Shown: positions 16,578 to 24,407 of the stretch, piece by piece
Layout of the letters: every line of letters begins with the position of its first letter
Numbering within the stretch: the first letter of the stretch is position 1
DNA from: Domibacillus epiphyticus
GTDB taxonomy: Bacteria; Bacillota; Bacilli; Bacillales; Domibacillaceae
DNA: 64,000 nt
Direction of reading: 5' to 3'
Assembly: GCF_001975785.1 (NCBI RefSeq)
Contig: NZ_MSFI01000001.1
Span: 248,001 to 312,000 of the forward strand
The notes under the pieces: model-generated
Databases searched by the model: none
What the model was told of the DNA's origin: nothing
What the model saw: the letters and a program-made list of their open reading frames with translations, nothing else
Program-made: the position numbers and the translations under genes

Positions 16578-17000
16578 AAATATTTTTCGTTCTTCCTTTG
16601 TATTCCTCTTCTTTTTCTTGCAGCCTGTACACCTGATAATCGAACTCAAAATGGAAAAGAATCTGCTCCTGCAAATCAACCGCCTTCTGTAACCGGGAAC
16701 AACGGCGAAGAGGAAAGTGCTGTTGTACAAGGTTATATCGTTAGGAAAAGTGAAAATTCAATACGAGTTATGCCTGAAATCACTAAAGAAGAAATCATGG
16801 GCAAGAACCCAGATGGATTAGAGGCATATTTAAGAAAAAGTTATGATGGCGAAGCTTATGCTATTCACTTATCTGAAGTTGATGAGATTATTAAATCATC
16901 GTTACACATTGGACAGAAAGTAATAGTTACGTATGATTGGATATACATTACGGGACCACCAAGTGGTACTGCTTTGAAAATGAGAATTGTAGAGGAATAA
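16578..17000 (+). pseudogene. DUF3221-type lipoprotein lacking a start codon
   Basis: The frame reads KYFSFFLCIPLLFLAAC, a lipoprotein signal with lipobox LAAC, then a Pro/Asn-rich linker and a DUF3221-like domain (GYIVRKSENSIRVMPE, SLHIGQKVIVTYDWI). A TAA lies directly before Lys and no ATG, GTG or TTG precedes the signal sequence, so the expected MKKYF start seems lost to a small indel around 16570-16580. The first ATG (16770) would remove the signal. A rare start codon is possible. It is probably a decaying surface lipoprotein. Confidence 0.55.
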
Positions 17001-17101
17001 AATTAATATGACCTTAAATAGTTCTCCAGACTATTTAGGGTTTTTCGGCAATCTCAAACAACCATATTGGTATTCAAAGTGGTTAATTTATCCTATTTAT
17101 A

Positions 17102-17130
17102 TTTAATCTAATATACTGTATTATGAATAA
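17102..17130 (+). promoter_or_regulatory. Transfer-gene motif, copy A
   Basis: TTTAATCTAATATACTGTA followed by TTATGAATAA, about 55 bases before the small RHH gene. The ATACTGTAT centre is a 9-bp palindrome and TATACT fits a -10 box. Confidence 0.6.
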
Positions 17131-17185
17131 ATGAAATAGTGAAAGATTGAATGAAGGATCAAATTAAGAAAGGTGGTGGACATTT

Positions 17186-17365
17186 TTGGGGGAGAAGAAG
17201 GTGATTGTTCGACTAAATGTAGATGTGCCAATGAAGCTTAAAAGACGTATTAAGATCTATTGTGCACAAGAGGATGTAGATATAAAAGAAGTTGTGATTC
17301 TGGCTATTGAAGGCTTTTTAGATGAAATGGAGAAGGACTCACTTCACTCGCGGGTGCAAGGATAA
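17186..17365 (+). CDS. Small RHH protein, 59 residues
   Basis: A TTG start with AGGTGG upstream. The sequence VIVRLNVDVPMKLKRRIKIY then CAQEDVDIKEVVILAIEGFL fits one ribbon-helix-helix domain (Arc/ParG/CopG class). It lies between two copies of the transfer-gene motif (17102 and 17383) at the head of the rightward transfer operon. That makes it the best candidate for the regulator that reads the motif, possibly autoregulated. Confidence 0.65.
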   Translation: MGEKKVIVRLNVDVPMKLKRRIKIYCAQEDVDIKEVVILAIEGFLDEMEKDSLHSRVQG

Positions 17366-17382
17366 TAAATTATCTTGGTTAA

Positions 17383-17410
17383 TTTTTAATCTAATATACT
17401 GTAATTTGAA
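17383..17410 (+). promoter_or_regulatory. Transfer-gene motif, copy B
   Basis: TTTTTAATCTAATATACTGT followed by AATTTGAA, identical to copy A over 18 bases and about 38 bases before the pilin-like gene. Confidence 0.6.
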
Positions 17411-17447
17411 TCTCGAATATAAAACGAAAACAAGGAGAGGTTTGCAC

Positions 17448-17771
17448 ATGAAAAAAGATAGGAAAGCTTTCTTCGCCAAACTATATGCAGCCACTATAGT
17501 TACACTGCTAGTTCTTGTCCCAACGTCTACAAGCGCCACAGCTCCATCTTCTTATGTGAACAAAATATCTGATGGATTGTTTGCAGAAATATTGAAAGTA
17601 GCTCCAAAGATTGCGCTTGTTGTGATCGGGTTCTCTTTCTTGATGTACATTGTGGCTGGTGATGAGCATAAGAAAAGCAAACATAAAAGCACAGCTTATA
17701 TCGCGATTGTTGCTTACTTGATTTTGCTTGTGTTGCAGCCGTTATTAGGGTGGCTGGATGGTTTGATTTAA
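17448..17771 (+). CDS. TrbC/VirB2-like small membrane protein
   Basis: 107 residues from the ATG at 17448 with AAGGAGAGG upstream. A signal-like first helix (LYAATIVTLLVLVPTSTSA) is followed by two hydrophobic helices (VAPKIALVVIGFSFLMYIVA and STAYIAIVAYLILLVLQPLL) separated by a Lys/His-rich loop. This is the topology of TrbC/VirB2 pilin-like subunits in Gram-positive transfer systems. It is the first membrane gene of the operon. Confidence 0.7.
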   Translation: MKKDRKAFFAKLYAATIVTLLVLVPTSTSATAPSSYVNKISDGLFAEILKVAPKIALVVIGFSFLMYIVAGDEHKKSKHKSTAYIAIVAYLILLVLQPLLGWLDGLI

Positions 17772-17837
17772 TTACGACAAGAAAAGCACTCTTTGATTTC
17801 AGAGGGTGCTTTCTTTATAAGAATAGGAGTTGAGATT

Positions 17838-18341
17838 GTGAGGGAAAAAAAGCAATTTTTCATTCCGAAAAACTATGACAAAAAATTCGAATGGATTCCG
17901 GGCATTTCAGGATGGCAGCATGTAGCCTTCCTGCCGATTATTGCATTGGATTTCATCATTCTGCAACACACACCTTTTAGCTTTTCAAACAAAGTAACGT
18001 TCATTGCGATTTCGCTTGGCCTACCGTGGATTCTCATGGGCACACATCCCATCAGGGAAAACGTTCCATTGTATAAGCATCTTCAGTGGAAACTAAAGTT
18101 TCTGAACCGACAACGCTTATTTCAATACAGGAAAGAAGGTTATATGAATGAAGTGGATCAATCGCAAGACAAAGGCGAAAGAGGCAAAACAGCAGGAGAA
18201 AGCACTGAAATCCGTTCAGCAGTTGATTCCAATCAAGGAGATCGAGCAAGGAAAGTTAATCACGCCAGGTCACAAAATGGTCCAATGCTTGAAAGTGTCA
18301 GCCATAAATCTGGAACTGACAAGCAACGCGGAGTGCAATGA
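17838..18341 (+). CDS. PrgI/VirB3-like membrane protein with long overlap
   Basis: 168 residues from the GTG at 17838 (AGGAGTTGAG upstream). The start VREKKQFFIPKNYDKKFEWI and two hydrophobic stretches (VAFLPIIALDFIILQ, KVTFIAISLGLPWILMG) match PrgI family proteins of VirB3 type. The last 64 residues are polar and low in hydrophobics and overlap the next gene by 194 bases in another frame, so they may be a read-on tail after loss of an earlier stop. It probably anchors the VirB4 ATPase. Confidence 0.65.
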   Translation: MREKKQFFIPKNYDKKFEWIPGISGWQHVAFLPIIALDFIILQHTPFSFSNKVTFIAISLGLPWILMGTHPIRENVPLYKHLQWKLKFLNRQRLFQYRKEGYMNEVDQSQDKGERGKTAGESTEIRSAVDSNQGDRARKVNHARSQNGPMLESVSHKSGTDKQRGVQ

Positions 18342-18825
18342 ACTTTTTGAGTTGTTTGAAGGGTTTTTAATGACACTCACATACCCGGTCCAGCTTACAA
18401 ATGTCTCCATGCCAGTTGATCTGAAAAGCTATATTGCAGATCAGGAGAGGACACATTTTTTAACCAAAAATCCGTATAAACGACAGCTACAAGAAAGTTA
18501 CATTGAGTATGCCAAAGAGATTGAAATCAGTCAGGACATTATGCAGCGACAGCGCTACGTCATTTTCTGTGAGCAAATGAAGGAAGATACGCCGGAGATC
18601 CGATACGAAACGATGCTGGAACTGGAAGAGAAGAAAGATGAAATTGTTACCTCTCTTTTGGAGTTGGAACTTATAGCTGAGGAGGTAACAGATCTTGAAT
18701 TAATACGTTACCTTCATACATTGTTTGACTATAACGAAGCGCAAAACAGGCCCATTGAAAGTGAAACCATTTCACAGATCATTCAGGGAGGGAAAGAAGA
18801 TGTTCAAACAATCGGAAATGATTGA
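18148..18825 (+). CDS. Conjugal transfer protein, TraC-like N-terminal component
   Basis: 225 residues with no membrane helix: a basic coiled N-terminus (KTKAKEAKQQEKALKSVQQL), then a domain resembling the N-terminal part of VirB4/TraC proteins (ISAINLELTSNAECNELFEL is close to the pattern seen there; FEGFLMTLTYPVQL). In this element the N-terminal region appears split off as its own gene before the ATPase. It overlaps the PrgI-like gene (194 bases) and the VirB4 gene (26 bases). Assignment comes from position and weak motif fit. Confidence 0.6.
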   Translation: MKWINRKTKAKEAKQQEKALKSVQQLIPIKEIEQGKLITPGHKMVQCLKVSAINLELTSNAECNELFELFEGFLMTLTYPVQLTNVSMPVDLKSYIADQERTHFLTKNPYKRQLQESYIEYAKEIEISQDIMQRQRYVIFCEQMKEDTPEIRYETMLELEEKKDEIVTSLLELELIAEEVTDLELIRYLHTLFDYNEAQNRPIESETISQIIQGGKEDVQTIGND

Positions 18826-20659
18826 ACCAACTCAGGCCATGACATTGAAAGATATGATTGCTCCAGCACCTGTTTTTCAAGAAGAAATGTCGCATATTCG
18901 ATTAGGTGACAACTTTGCACGAACCTTTTTAGTTATTGATTTTCCCCGGCAGCCTAAAGGGAATTTTCTTTCGAAACTGTATCGTTTTAAAGGCAATCTA
19001 ACGGTTTCTACTCATTTGGTTCCGAAGCCTTCTGACGAATATATTAAGCAAACGGAACGATCGATCAGTGAGTTGAACACAGAGCTACATGGCAAAAAGG
19101 TTGTAAAGATGAAGCCAGCACGCAAATTAGCGCTTGAACAAAAACTGAAAGCAGCTGAAGATACGCTGGAAAAACTAATGAGCGGCGATAATAAAAGTAT
19201 TTTTCATGTTCATATGTATCTTCACCTTCAAGCACCATCATTAGACGAACTGGACAGAGCCACTAAACGGTTGAAAGTAAATGCTTTTAAAAGAGGACTG
19301 CGGATCGCTCAAGCAGATACAAATATGATTGAAGCATTCAAATCGATACTACCTACGTTATCTAATACAATTCCGGAAATGACTTATCGTAATTTTGATA
19401 CGGAAGCAGCAAGCAGCCTGTTTCCTTTTGATGAATCAGAGCTCTTTCATAACAGAGGAATCATCAAAGGAATCAATTTGACAACAGACAGCCTAGTATT
19501 GATCGACCAAAAAGCATTGGCTTCTCATAATGAATTTATTGTAGGGCAGACAGGTATGGGAAAAACTTTTTATTTAATAAAAGATCTGCTGCGGAAATGG
19601 ATGACTGGAGATCGCGTGTTTGTGATCGATCCAGAGGGCGAAATTTCAAAGGTATGTGAAAAGGTGGGCGGGCAGGTGATCAAAATGTCACCAATGTCTA
19701 AATCAGTTGTGAACATTTTAGAAATTAAAGCGTCAATGGATTCAACTGATCTAGAAGCAGACGAGCAAGATGAATCGGAAGTGCTGCCGCTACTGTTTCA
19801 AAAAATTCAGCGCTTAAAAATCTTCTTTAAGCTGATCAAAAAGAATATGGAGATTGTGGAGATGGCTCAGCTCGAAAAAGCGATCATTGCCACGTATGAG
19901 CAAAAAGGGATTGGTTTTGTAACGGACTTCAGAAGACTGAAAGCAACAGATTTTCCGATATTGGAAGACTTGTATAACGAAATTGAAAACAAGGAACGGT
20001 ACTCTCATTTACAAGATTTTCGTGAAATTCTTTATATGTACGTAAAAGGATCAAACAGCCGGATGTTTAACGGCCATACCAACGTTGACCTTAGTAATGA
20101 TTTTATTTCTTTTAACCTAAAAGAGCTTGAAGAAGAATCAGATTCGCAAGCAGCGGCGATGTATAACGCTTTAAGCTTTTTATGGGATGAGATTACGCAA
20201 AAGAAAGAACAATTCACCTGGCTGAATGTCGATGAAGCTCATACGATTGCCGATCCCGACAATCCAAGGGCTATGAAATTTCTATATCAAATTTACAAGC
20301 GTATTCGGAAGTATAGCGGCGGTGCGACAGTAGCTACTCAGCAAATAGCCGATTTCTTATCAGCCCAAGAAGGACACAGAAACTATGGACAAGCTATTAT
20401 CGGCAACTCCATTTCTCAGCTGATCCTTCCATTGAAAGAAAAAGACATTGCCGATTTGAAAAACCACGAAATTCTCAAGCTGTCAGAGGAAGAAGAGCTT
20501 ATCATAAGCAAATTCCGACAGGGTGAAGGCATTTATGTTGTAGGGAATAACCGTGTTCACATGAAGGTAGATCATACACCGGAGGAAATGAGGCTGATCC
20601 ATCCGGAGAAATATGAAAAGATTTACGGACAGAAAGTGATGTTGCAGCATGCACATTAA
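18800..20659 (+). CDS. VirB4-family conjugation ATPase
   Basis: 619 residues from the ATG at 18800, preceded by GGGAGGGAAAG. Walker A is GQTGMGKT near residue 248, DPEGEISK follows, and Walker B is WLNVDEAHTIAD near 473. A GGATVATQQIADFL segment is typical of the family. It powers pilus-like assembly and substrate transfer at the membrane. A coiled region (SELNTELHGKKVVK) precedes the motor domain. Length matches ConE/TraE-type proteins. Confidence 0.95.
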   Translation: MFKQSEMIEPTQAMTLKDMIAPAPVFQEEMSHIRLGDNFARTFLVIDFPRQPKGNFLSKLYRFKGNLTVSTHLVPKPSDEYIKQTERSISELNTELHGKKVVKMKPARKLALEQKLKAAEDTLEKLMSGDNKSIFHVHMYLHLQAPSLDELDRATKRLKVNAFKRGLRIAQADTNMIEAFKSILPTLSNTIPEMTYRNFDTEAASSLFPFDESELFHNRGIIKGINLTTDSLVLIDQKALASHNEFIVGQTGMGKTFYLIKDLLRKWMTGDRVFVIDPEGEISKVCEKVGGQVIKMSPMSKSVVNILEIKASMDSTDLEADEQDESEVLPLLFQKIQRLKIFFKLIKKNMEIVEMAQLEKAIIATYEQKGIGFVTDFRRLKATDFPILEDLYNEIENKERYSHLQDFREILYMYVKGSNSRMFNGHTNVDLSNDFISFNLKELEEESDSQAAAMYNALSFLWDEITQKKEQFTWLNVDEAHTIADPDNPRAMKFLYQIYKRIRKYSGGATVATQQIADFLSAQEGHRNYGQAIIGNSISQLILPLKEKDIADLKNHEILKLSEEEELIISKFRQGEGIYVVGNNRVHMKVDHTPEEMRLIHPEKYEKIYGQKVMLQHAH

Positions 20660-21689
20660 GCTGACTATAATCGTCATTCAAAACTGGAAGAAGCTCCTTA
20701 TTCTACTGATTACGATCTTCATGATTATGTTTATGTTTTTCTTTGGCGGACAAGAGCAACAACAGGAGAATGGCTACACAGGAGACGGCACTGGCGGTGA
20801 TGCTCAAGTATCGGAACTTGTTCAACGATATGAACCGTTAGTAGCCAAATATGCCACTCAATATGGTGTTTCTGATTATGTTCAGATGCTGCTTGCAAAA
20901 ATGATGCAGGAATCAGGAGGAAGGCTGCCGGATGTCATGCAGTCTTCCGAATCAATTGGATTGCCGAGGAACTCGATTACCGATCCAGAACAGTCTATTG
21001 ATGTTGGCGTGAAGTACTTTGCAGGTGTACTAAAAAAAGCTGGAGGCGATGTAAAGTTAGCTTTGCAGTCGTATAACTTTGGAACAGGTTTTATTGACTA
21101 TGCAAAAGCACGAGGCGGCTATTCAAAAGAAGTAGCACAATCCTTTTCTAATATGATGGCGGCAAAAATGGGATGGAGCCGATACGGAGATATAAATTAC
21201 GTTGACAACGTCTTGCGCTATTACACAGGTGCAACATATGGAGTAAGTGCGGCGGAAATAGGAAACCCGAATGCAATGGGATTTGTTCAACCACTGGATA
21301 CTAAGGTTACTTCACCTTTTGGAGTGAGAATTCATCCAATAACCGGAGTTGCTAAGTTGCACGCAGGGATTGATTATAGCTGCAATCAGTCGCCAATACC
21401 AATTCGGACTGTCAAAAAAGGTACAGTCACTAAAGCTGGTTGGCAAAATCCAAGTAATCATAACGCTGGATATGGACAGCGTGTTTATGTGGATCATGGG
21501 GGCGGGCTGGTTACGGTGTATGCGCATCTGTCGAAGATTCAAGTGAAGGTTGACCAGCCGATAGAGCAAGGCCAGTCTATCGGATTGTGTGGCACAACAG
21601 GAGCCAGTACAGGCATGCATTTTCATTTTGAAACCATTGTTGATGGCAAGAAGATTGATCCAAAACCACTTGTAGGAGGGAGATCATGA
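20649..21689 (+). CDS. Bifunctional cell-wall hydrolase: lysozyme-like plus M23 peptidase
   Basis: 346 residues. A membrane anchor (LLILLITIFMIMFMFFFGG, about 16-34) is followed by a lytic transglycosylase-like domain (LLAKMMQESGGRL, then SYNFGTGFIDYA) and an M23 endopeptidase with HAGIDYS and MHFHFE zinc ligands. It opens peptidoglycan for the secretion channel, the job of VirB1/CwlT-type proteins; ICEBs1 CwlT pairs the lysozyme with NlpC/P60, whereas here the partner is M23. It overlaps the VirB4 and VirB8-like genes. Confidence 0.92.
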   Translation: MHIKLTIIVIQNWKKLLILLITIFMIMFMFFFGGQEQQQENGYTGDGTGGDAQVSELVQRYEPLVAKYATQYGVSDYVQMLLAKMMQESGGRLPDVMQSSESIGLPRNSITDPEQSIDVGVKYFAGVLKKAGGDVKLALQSYNFGTGFIDYAKARGGYSKEVAQSFSNMMAAKMGWSRYGDINYVDNVLRYYTGATYGVSAAEIGNPNAMGFVQPLDTKVTSPFGVRIHPITGVAKLHAGIDYSCNQSPIPIRTVKKGTVTKAGWQNPSNHNAGYGQRVYVDHGGGLVTVYAHLSKIQVKVDQPIEQGQSIGLCGTTGASTGMHFHFETIVDGKKIDPKPLVGGRS

Positions 21690-22231
21690 ACAAAAAATAT
21701 CTTTCAATTATTTTAAGTGTATTATTGATTTTCTCACTGGTGAGTAATTTTGCTTTATATGATCTATGGCAGCAAGAAAAAGACAAAGCAATTGAATTAA
21801 AACAAGAATTAAATGAGGCTAACAAGCAAATTGGAGCATTGAATAGCAACCATGAACAAGAAATTAATAAAGTCGCATCTGATTTCGTTGAAAGGCTATT
21901 TACTTATGATCCACGTGTTTATGAGAATGGTAGAGAAGCAGCACTTAAAATGACGATTGGCGGAGCAAAGGAAAAGCTGATAAAAGAACAGACTAGGGAT
22001 CAATATGAAGAGTTTGGAGATCAAGGTGAGACCACTATTTCATTAGTAAATATAACGGATTCGGTTTATAACAAGACAGGAAATGAGACCGCTGAGGTAA
22101 TCGTTCAGTTTGAACAGGAACTGGTATTGAAGGGAATTCGAACAAAAACAATGAATGAAATGAAGTTATGGATGTATTACACAAGCGACGGGTGGAAGAT
22201 AAAAAACTATGAAATAATGCAGGTTATATAA
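21686..22231 (+). CDS. VirB8/TcpC-like transfer protein
   Basis: 181 residues. One N-terminal membrane helix (SIILSVLLIFSLVSNFALYD), a short coiled coil (KELKQELNEANKQIGALN-like) and a C-terminal NTF2-like domain ending in MKLWMYYTSDGWKIKNYEI. This layout fits VirB8/TcpC scaffold subunits, although the domain is short. The start overlaps the stop of the wall hydrolase by four bases. Confidence 0.7.
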   Translation: MNKKYLSIILSVLLIFSLVSNFALYDLWQQEKDKAIELKQELNEANKQIGALNSNHEQEINKVASDFVERLFTYDPRVYENGREAALKMTIGGAKEKLIKEQTRDQYEEFGDQGETTISLVNITDSVYNKTGNETAEVIVQFEQELVLKGIRTKTMNEMKLWMYYTSDGWKIKNYEIMQVI

Positions 22232-22289
22232 GTTACACATGCACTTTACTAGACCAGATTAAATACAAAAGGCAAAAGGAGGAACGATA

Positions 22290-22583
22290 ATGATTTCTGT
22301 ATCAATTGATGAAGAAGTGCTTTTAGAGATTTACCGTGAAGAAGTGCAAAAAAAACTAGAAGCAGCTGATAAAGAACTTGTTTATTGGGACACACCAGAA
22401 TTAAAGCGCCGTGTTTGTATGAGTTGGAACACCATTCAAGAAACATTTTTTCATGATCCGCGTTTTCCGAAACATAAGATTGGTTCCAAGTGGTATTATC
22501 CAGCGAAAGAGACAGAAGAGTTTTTATTGGTATGGTTTGAAGAACAATATTTAGCCGGCAAGAAAAGGAGGAGTTTGGTATGA
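22290..22583 (+). CDS. Excisionase-like HTH protein, paralogue of the 2300 gene
   Basis: 97 residues, starting with ISVSIDEEVLLEIYREEVQK, then TPELKRRVCMSWNTIQETFF and HDPRFPKHKIGSKWYY. The domain order and the FFHDPxFP box equal those of the protein at 2300-2644. An AAAGGAGG site precedes it. Its stop overlaps the start of the next gene (ATGA). It may be a small DNA-binding protein acting at element ends or promoters. Confidence 0.7.
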   Translation: MISVSIDEEVLLEIYREEVQKKLEAADKELVYWDTPELKRRVCMSWNTIQETFFHDPRFPKHKIGSKWYYPAKETEEFLLVWFEEQYLAGKKRRSLV

Positions 22584-23098
22584 CAATCGGTAAAAAAATC
22601 GCCGAAGCAAGGAAACGGACGGGGCATTCACAGCGTTCACTTTCAGAAGAAGAAGAAATGACTATTTCTAAAGAATCGATAGCAAAATATGAGGGAGGAA
22701 CACGAAACCTTCCAAAAGATATGTATCCACGAGTAGCGCAGGCATTGGATGATCCGCAATTTTACTTTGAAGCATGGGAAGAAACAACAGGGTTGGTTAG
22801 TATTCCTTATCTAGACGGATCTTATATCGATCATAGGGCAGCTTCCCTCGTTCATTTAGTAAAGATGGAAACCGAAAAAGCGATGAAGAGTATTGAGAAA
22901 ATATGCTGGTTCAAATCAGCAGACCAGCATTCTGAGCTTGAAAAGGAAGAGATTCAGCAATTGATGAAAGAGCTGCTTGATATGGCGGCCAGCATTCTGA
23001 ATTTGGTCGCGGCGCTTTGTAAGGAGCATCAATTTTCAATGAAGATGATATTTCGTCAATGGAGAGTTAGTATGAAGGTGAACCAGTATAATAAATGA
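22580..23098 (+). CDS. XRE-family HTH protein
   Basis: 172 residues. An N-terminal XRE domain (IGKKIAEARKRTGHSQRSLS, then ISKESIAKYEGGTRNLPK) is followed by a helical C-terminal part with no assigned function. It is translationally coupled to the paralogue gene before it. Together they close the rightward transfer operon and are probably element regulators. Confidence 0.8.
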   Translation: MTIGKKIAEARKRTGHSQRSLSEEEEMTISKESIAKYEGGTRNLPKDMYPRVAQALDDPQFYFEAWEETTGLVSIPYLDGSYIDHRAASLVHLVKMETEKAMKSIEKICWFKSADQHSELEKEEIQQLMKELLDMAASILNLVAALCKEHQFSMKMIFRQWRVSMKVNQYNK

Positions 23099-23146
23099 TA
23101 AATGAAATAAAAAACGAAAACTCTTTTGGGAAAAAGGTTTCAGTGT

Positions 23147-23177
23147 AAAAGGTCACTTCTTTAGGAGTGATCTTTTG
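23147..23177 (+). terminator. Terminator after transfer operon
   Basis: Stem AAAGGTCACT/AGTGATCTTTT around a TCTTTAGG loop with a T-rich end, about 50 bases after the last stop. Confidence 0.65.
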
Positions 23178-23361
23178 TATGTTTTTAAGCAAAAAATTCT
23201 AGAAACTCATAAAAGTTACTCGAAATAATGAGTTGTTTAGTTCTAAGACATATAACTAAGTAGAAATCGTTGGTTTAGGTCCTTTTTCACGAGTTTTCAG
23301 ACACTCTCACTTCCAGTATTTATGAGGTGGTATATAATAGATTTATAATGGAGGGGAAATA

Positions 23362-24405
23362 ATGTCTAAATTGTCTACAAAATCGATACAATCGGAGCTA
23401 TGTAAGATAGGACAGGAGCTCGGTTTGCATGTGAAACAAGAATACTCGTTTAAAAAAGTGCAAGGCATGTATGCTCCAAGGTATGATGTCGTTTGGCTGT
23501 TAGATGTGTCAGAATTTGCTGTGCATGAGATTCTCAGCACTTCGTTAATTGACGGTCAATACATTCCATTCACAGCATTCGAAATTGAAGGTTCAACAAC
23601 TTCTTCAAAAAATCAGTTGGGTAATGTCGGGAATCTAAAGCTGTCGCCTTGTTTTTTTAACTTTTTGGTTGTTGATAATGCAGCCGCAGGAAAAGAAAAT
23701 GACACATATAGACGTGCTATGAAAATTGTCCGTACTATACAACGAGTGATGGGAGAGCGTCCATTATTTTTACTTGATGCTTGTATGCTGGAGAATTTAC
23801 CTAAATTTGAAAAAACTTTCAGTAGGGTGAATGCAGAAAAGAAAGCGCGATTAAAAGGATCAGGCGGGGAAAAAGGCTCTATTCCAGTAGCAGAGAAGCT
23901 ATTCTATACGCTTGGCCAATCAAATCTGCAAATTGACTACGATTTTACACCAGACTATTTTAAGTGGGCTTTCCACTTAGATAAAAAATACATGCCTTCA
24001 AAGCAGTTCACCTTTGATCCTGTTTCATTCGAGCAAAAAGATGTGAAACAGGACAGCCAATATTATTATAAACCAAAAATTGATATAGTAGCTGGTTTTT
24101 ATATCGGCGGTGGCTTTGTCGATTTCTTAAAAGAAATCGCATTGCGTTTAAAAAGTGATGCAGTTCACTTCCCACTGCTGCAGTACGCATTAGATAAACA
24201 ATTAGAAGAACTGTATTTCCCGTTGCTAGGCATTGAAATTGAAATGAAAGAGTCAAAGCATGCATTAGGTGGACTTATGAATTTAACGAACTTTCATCAA
24301 TTTGGCTGGGTGGTAGCACCCGCAGAGATGGGACCCTACATTGAAACATACAAGCATCATTTAGGTATGCAAAACATTGAGCATATTCAGGTAGAGGAGC
24401 TATAA
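23362..24405 (+). CDS. PD-(D/E)XK-nuclease-like protein of a putative defence unit
   Basis: 347 residues. Around residues 40-93 there is a nuclease-like arrangement: PRYDVVWLLD (Asp42), then AFEIEGSTTSSK (Glu74, Glu76, Lys83) and GNVGNLKLSP, as in restriction-endonuclease-fold proteins of the E-x-E type. The rest is helical and unassigned. AGGGGAAAT lies before the ATG. The nitrilase-like gene follows after 2 bases, so they are coupled. Nuclease activity is inferred from motif layout only. Confidence 0.55.
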   Translation: MSKLSTKSIQSELCKIGQELGLHVKQEYSFKKVQGMYAPRYDVVWLLDVSEFAVHEILSTSLIDGQYIPFTAFEIEGSTTSSKNQLGNVGNLKLSPCFFNFLVVDNAAAGKENDTYRRAMKIVRTIQRVMGERPLFLLDACMLENLPKFEKTFSRVNAEKKARLKGSGGEKGSIPVAEKLFYTLGQSNLQIDYDFTPDYFKWAFHLDKKYMPSKQFTFDPVSFEQKDVKQDSQYYYKPKIDIVAGFYIGGGFVDFLKEIALRLKSDAVHFPLLQYALDKQLEELYFPLLGIEIEMKESKHALGGLMNLTNFHQFGWVVAPAEMGPYIETYKHHLGMQNIEHIQVEEL

Positions 24406-24407
24406 AT

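Noticed and set aside
17322-17447. Longer start for the pilin-like gene
   Set aside because: It would overlap the RHH gene and transfer motif; AAGGAGAGG clearly serves the ATG at 17448.
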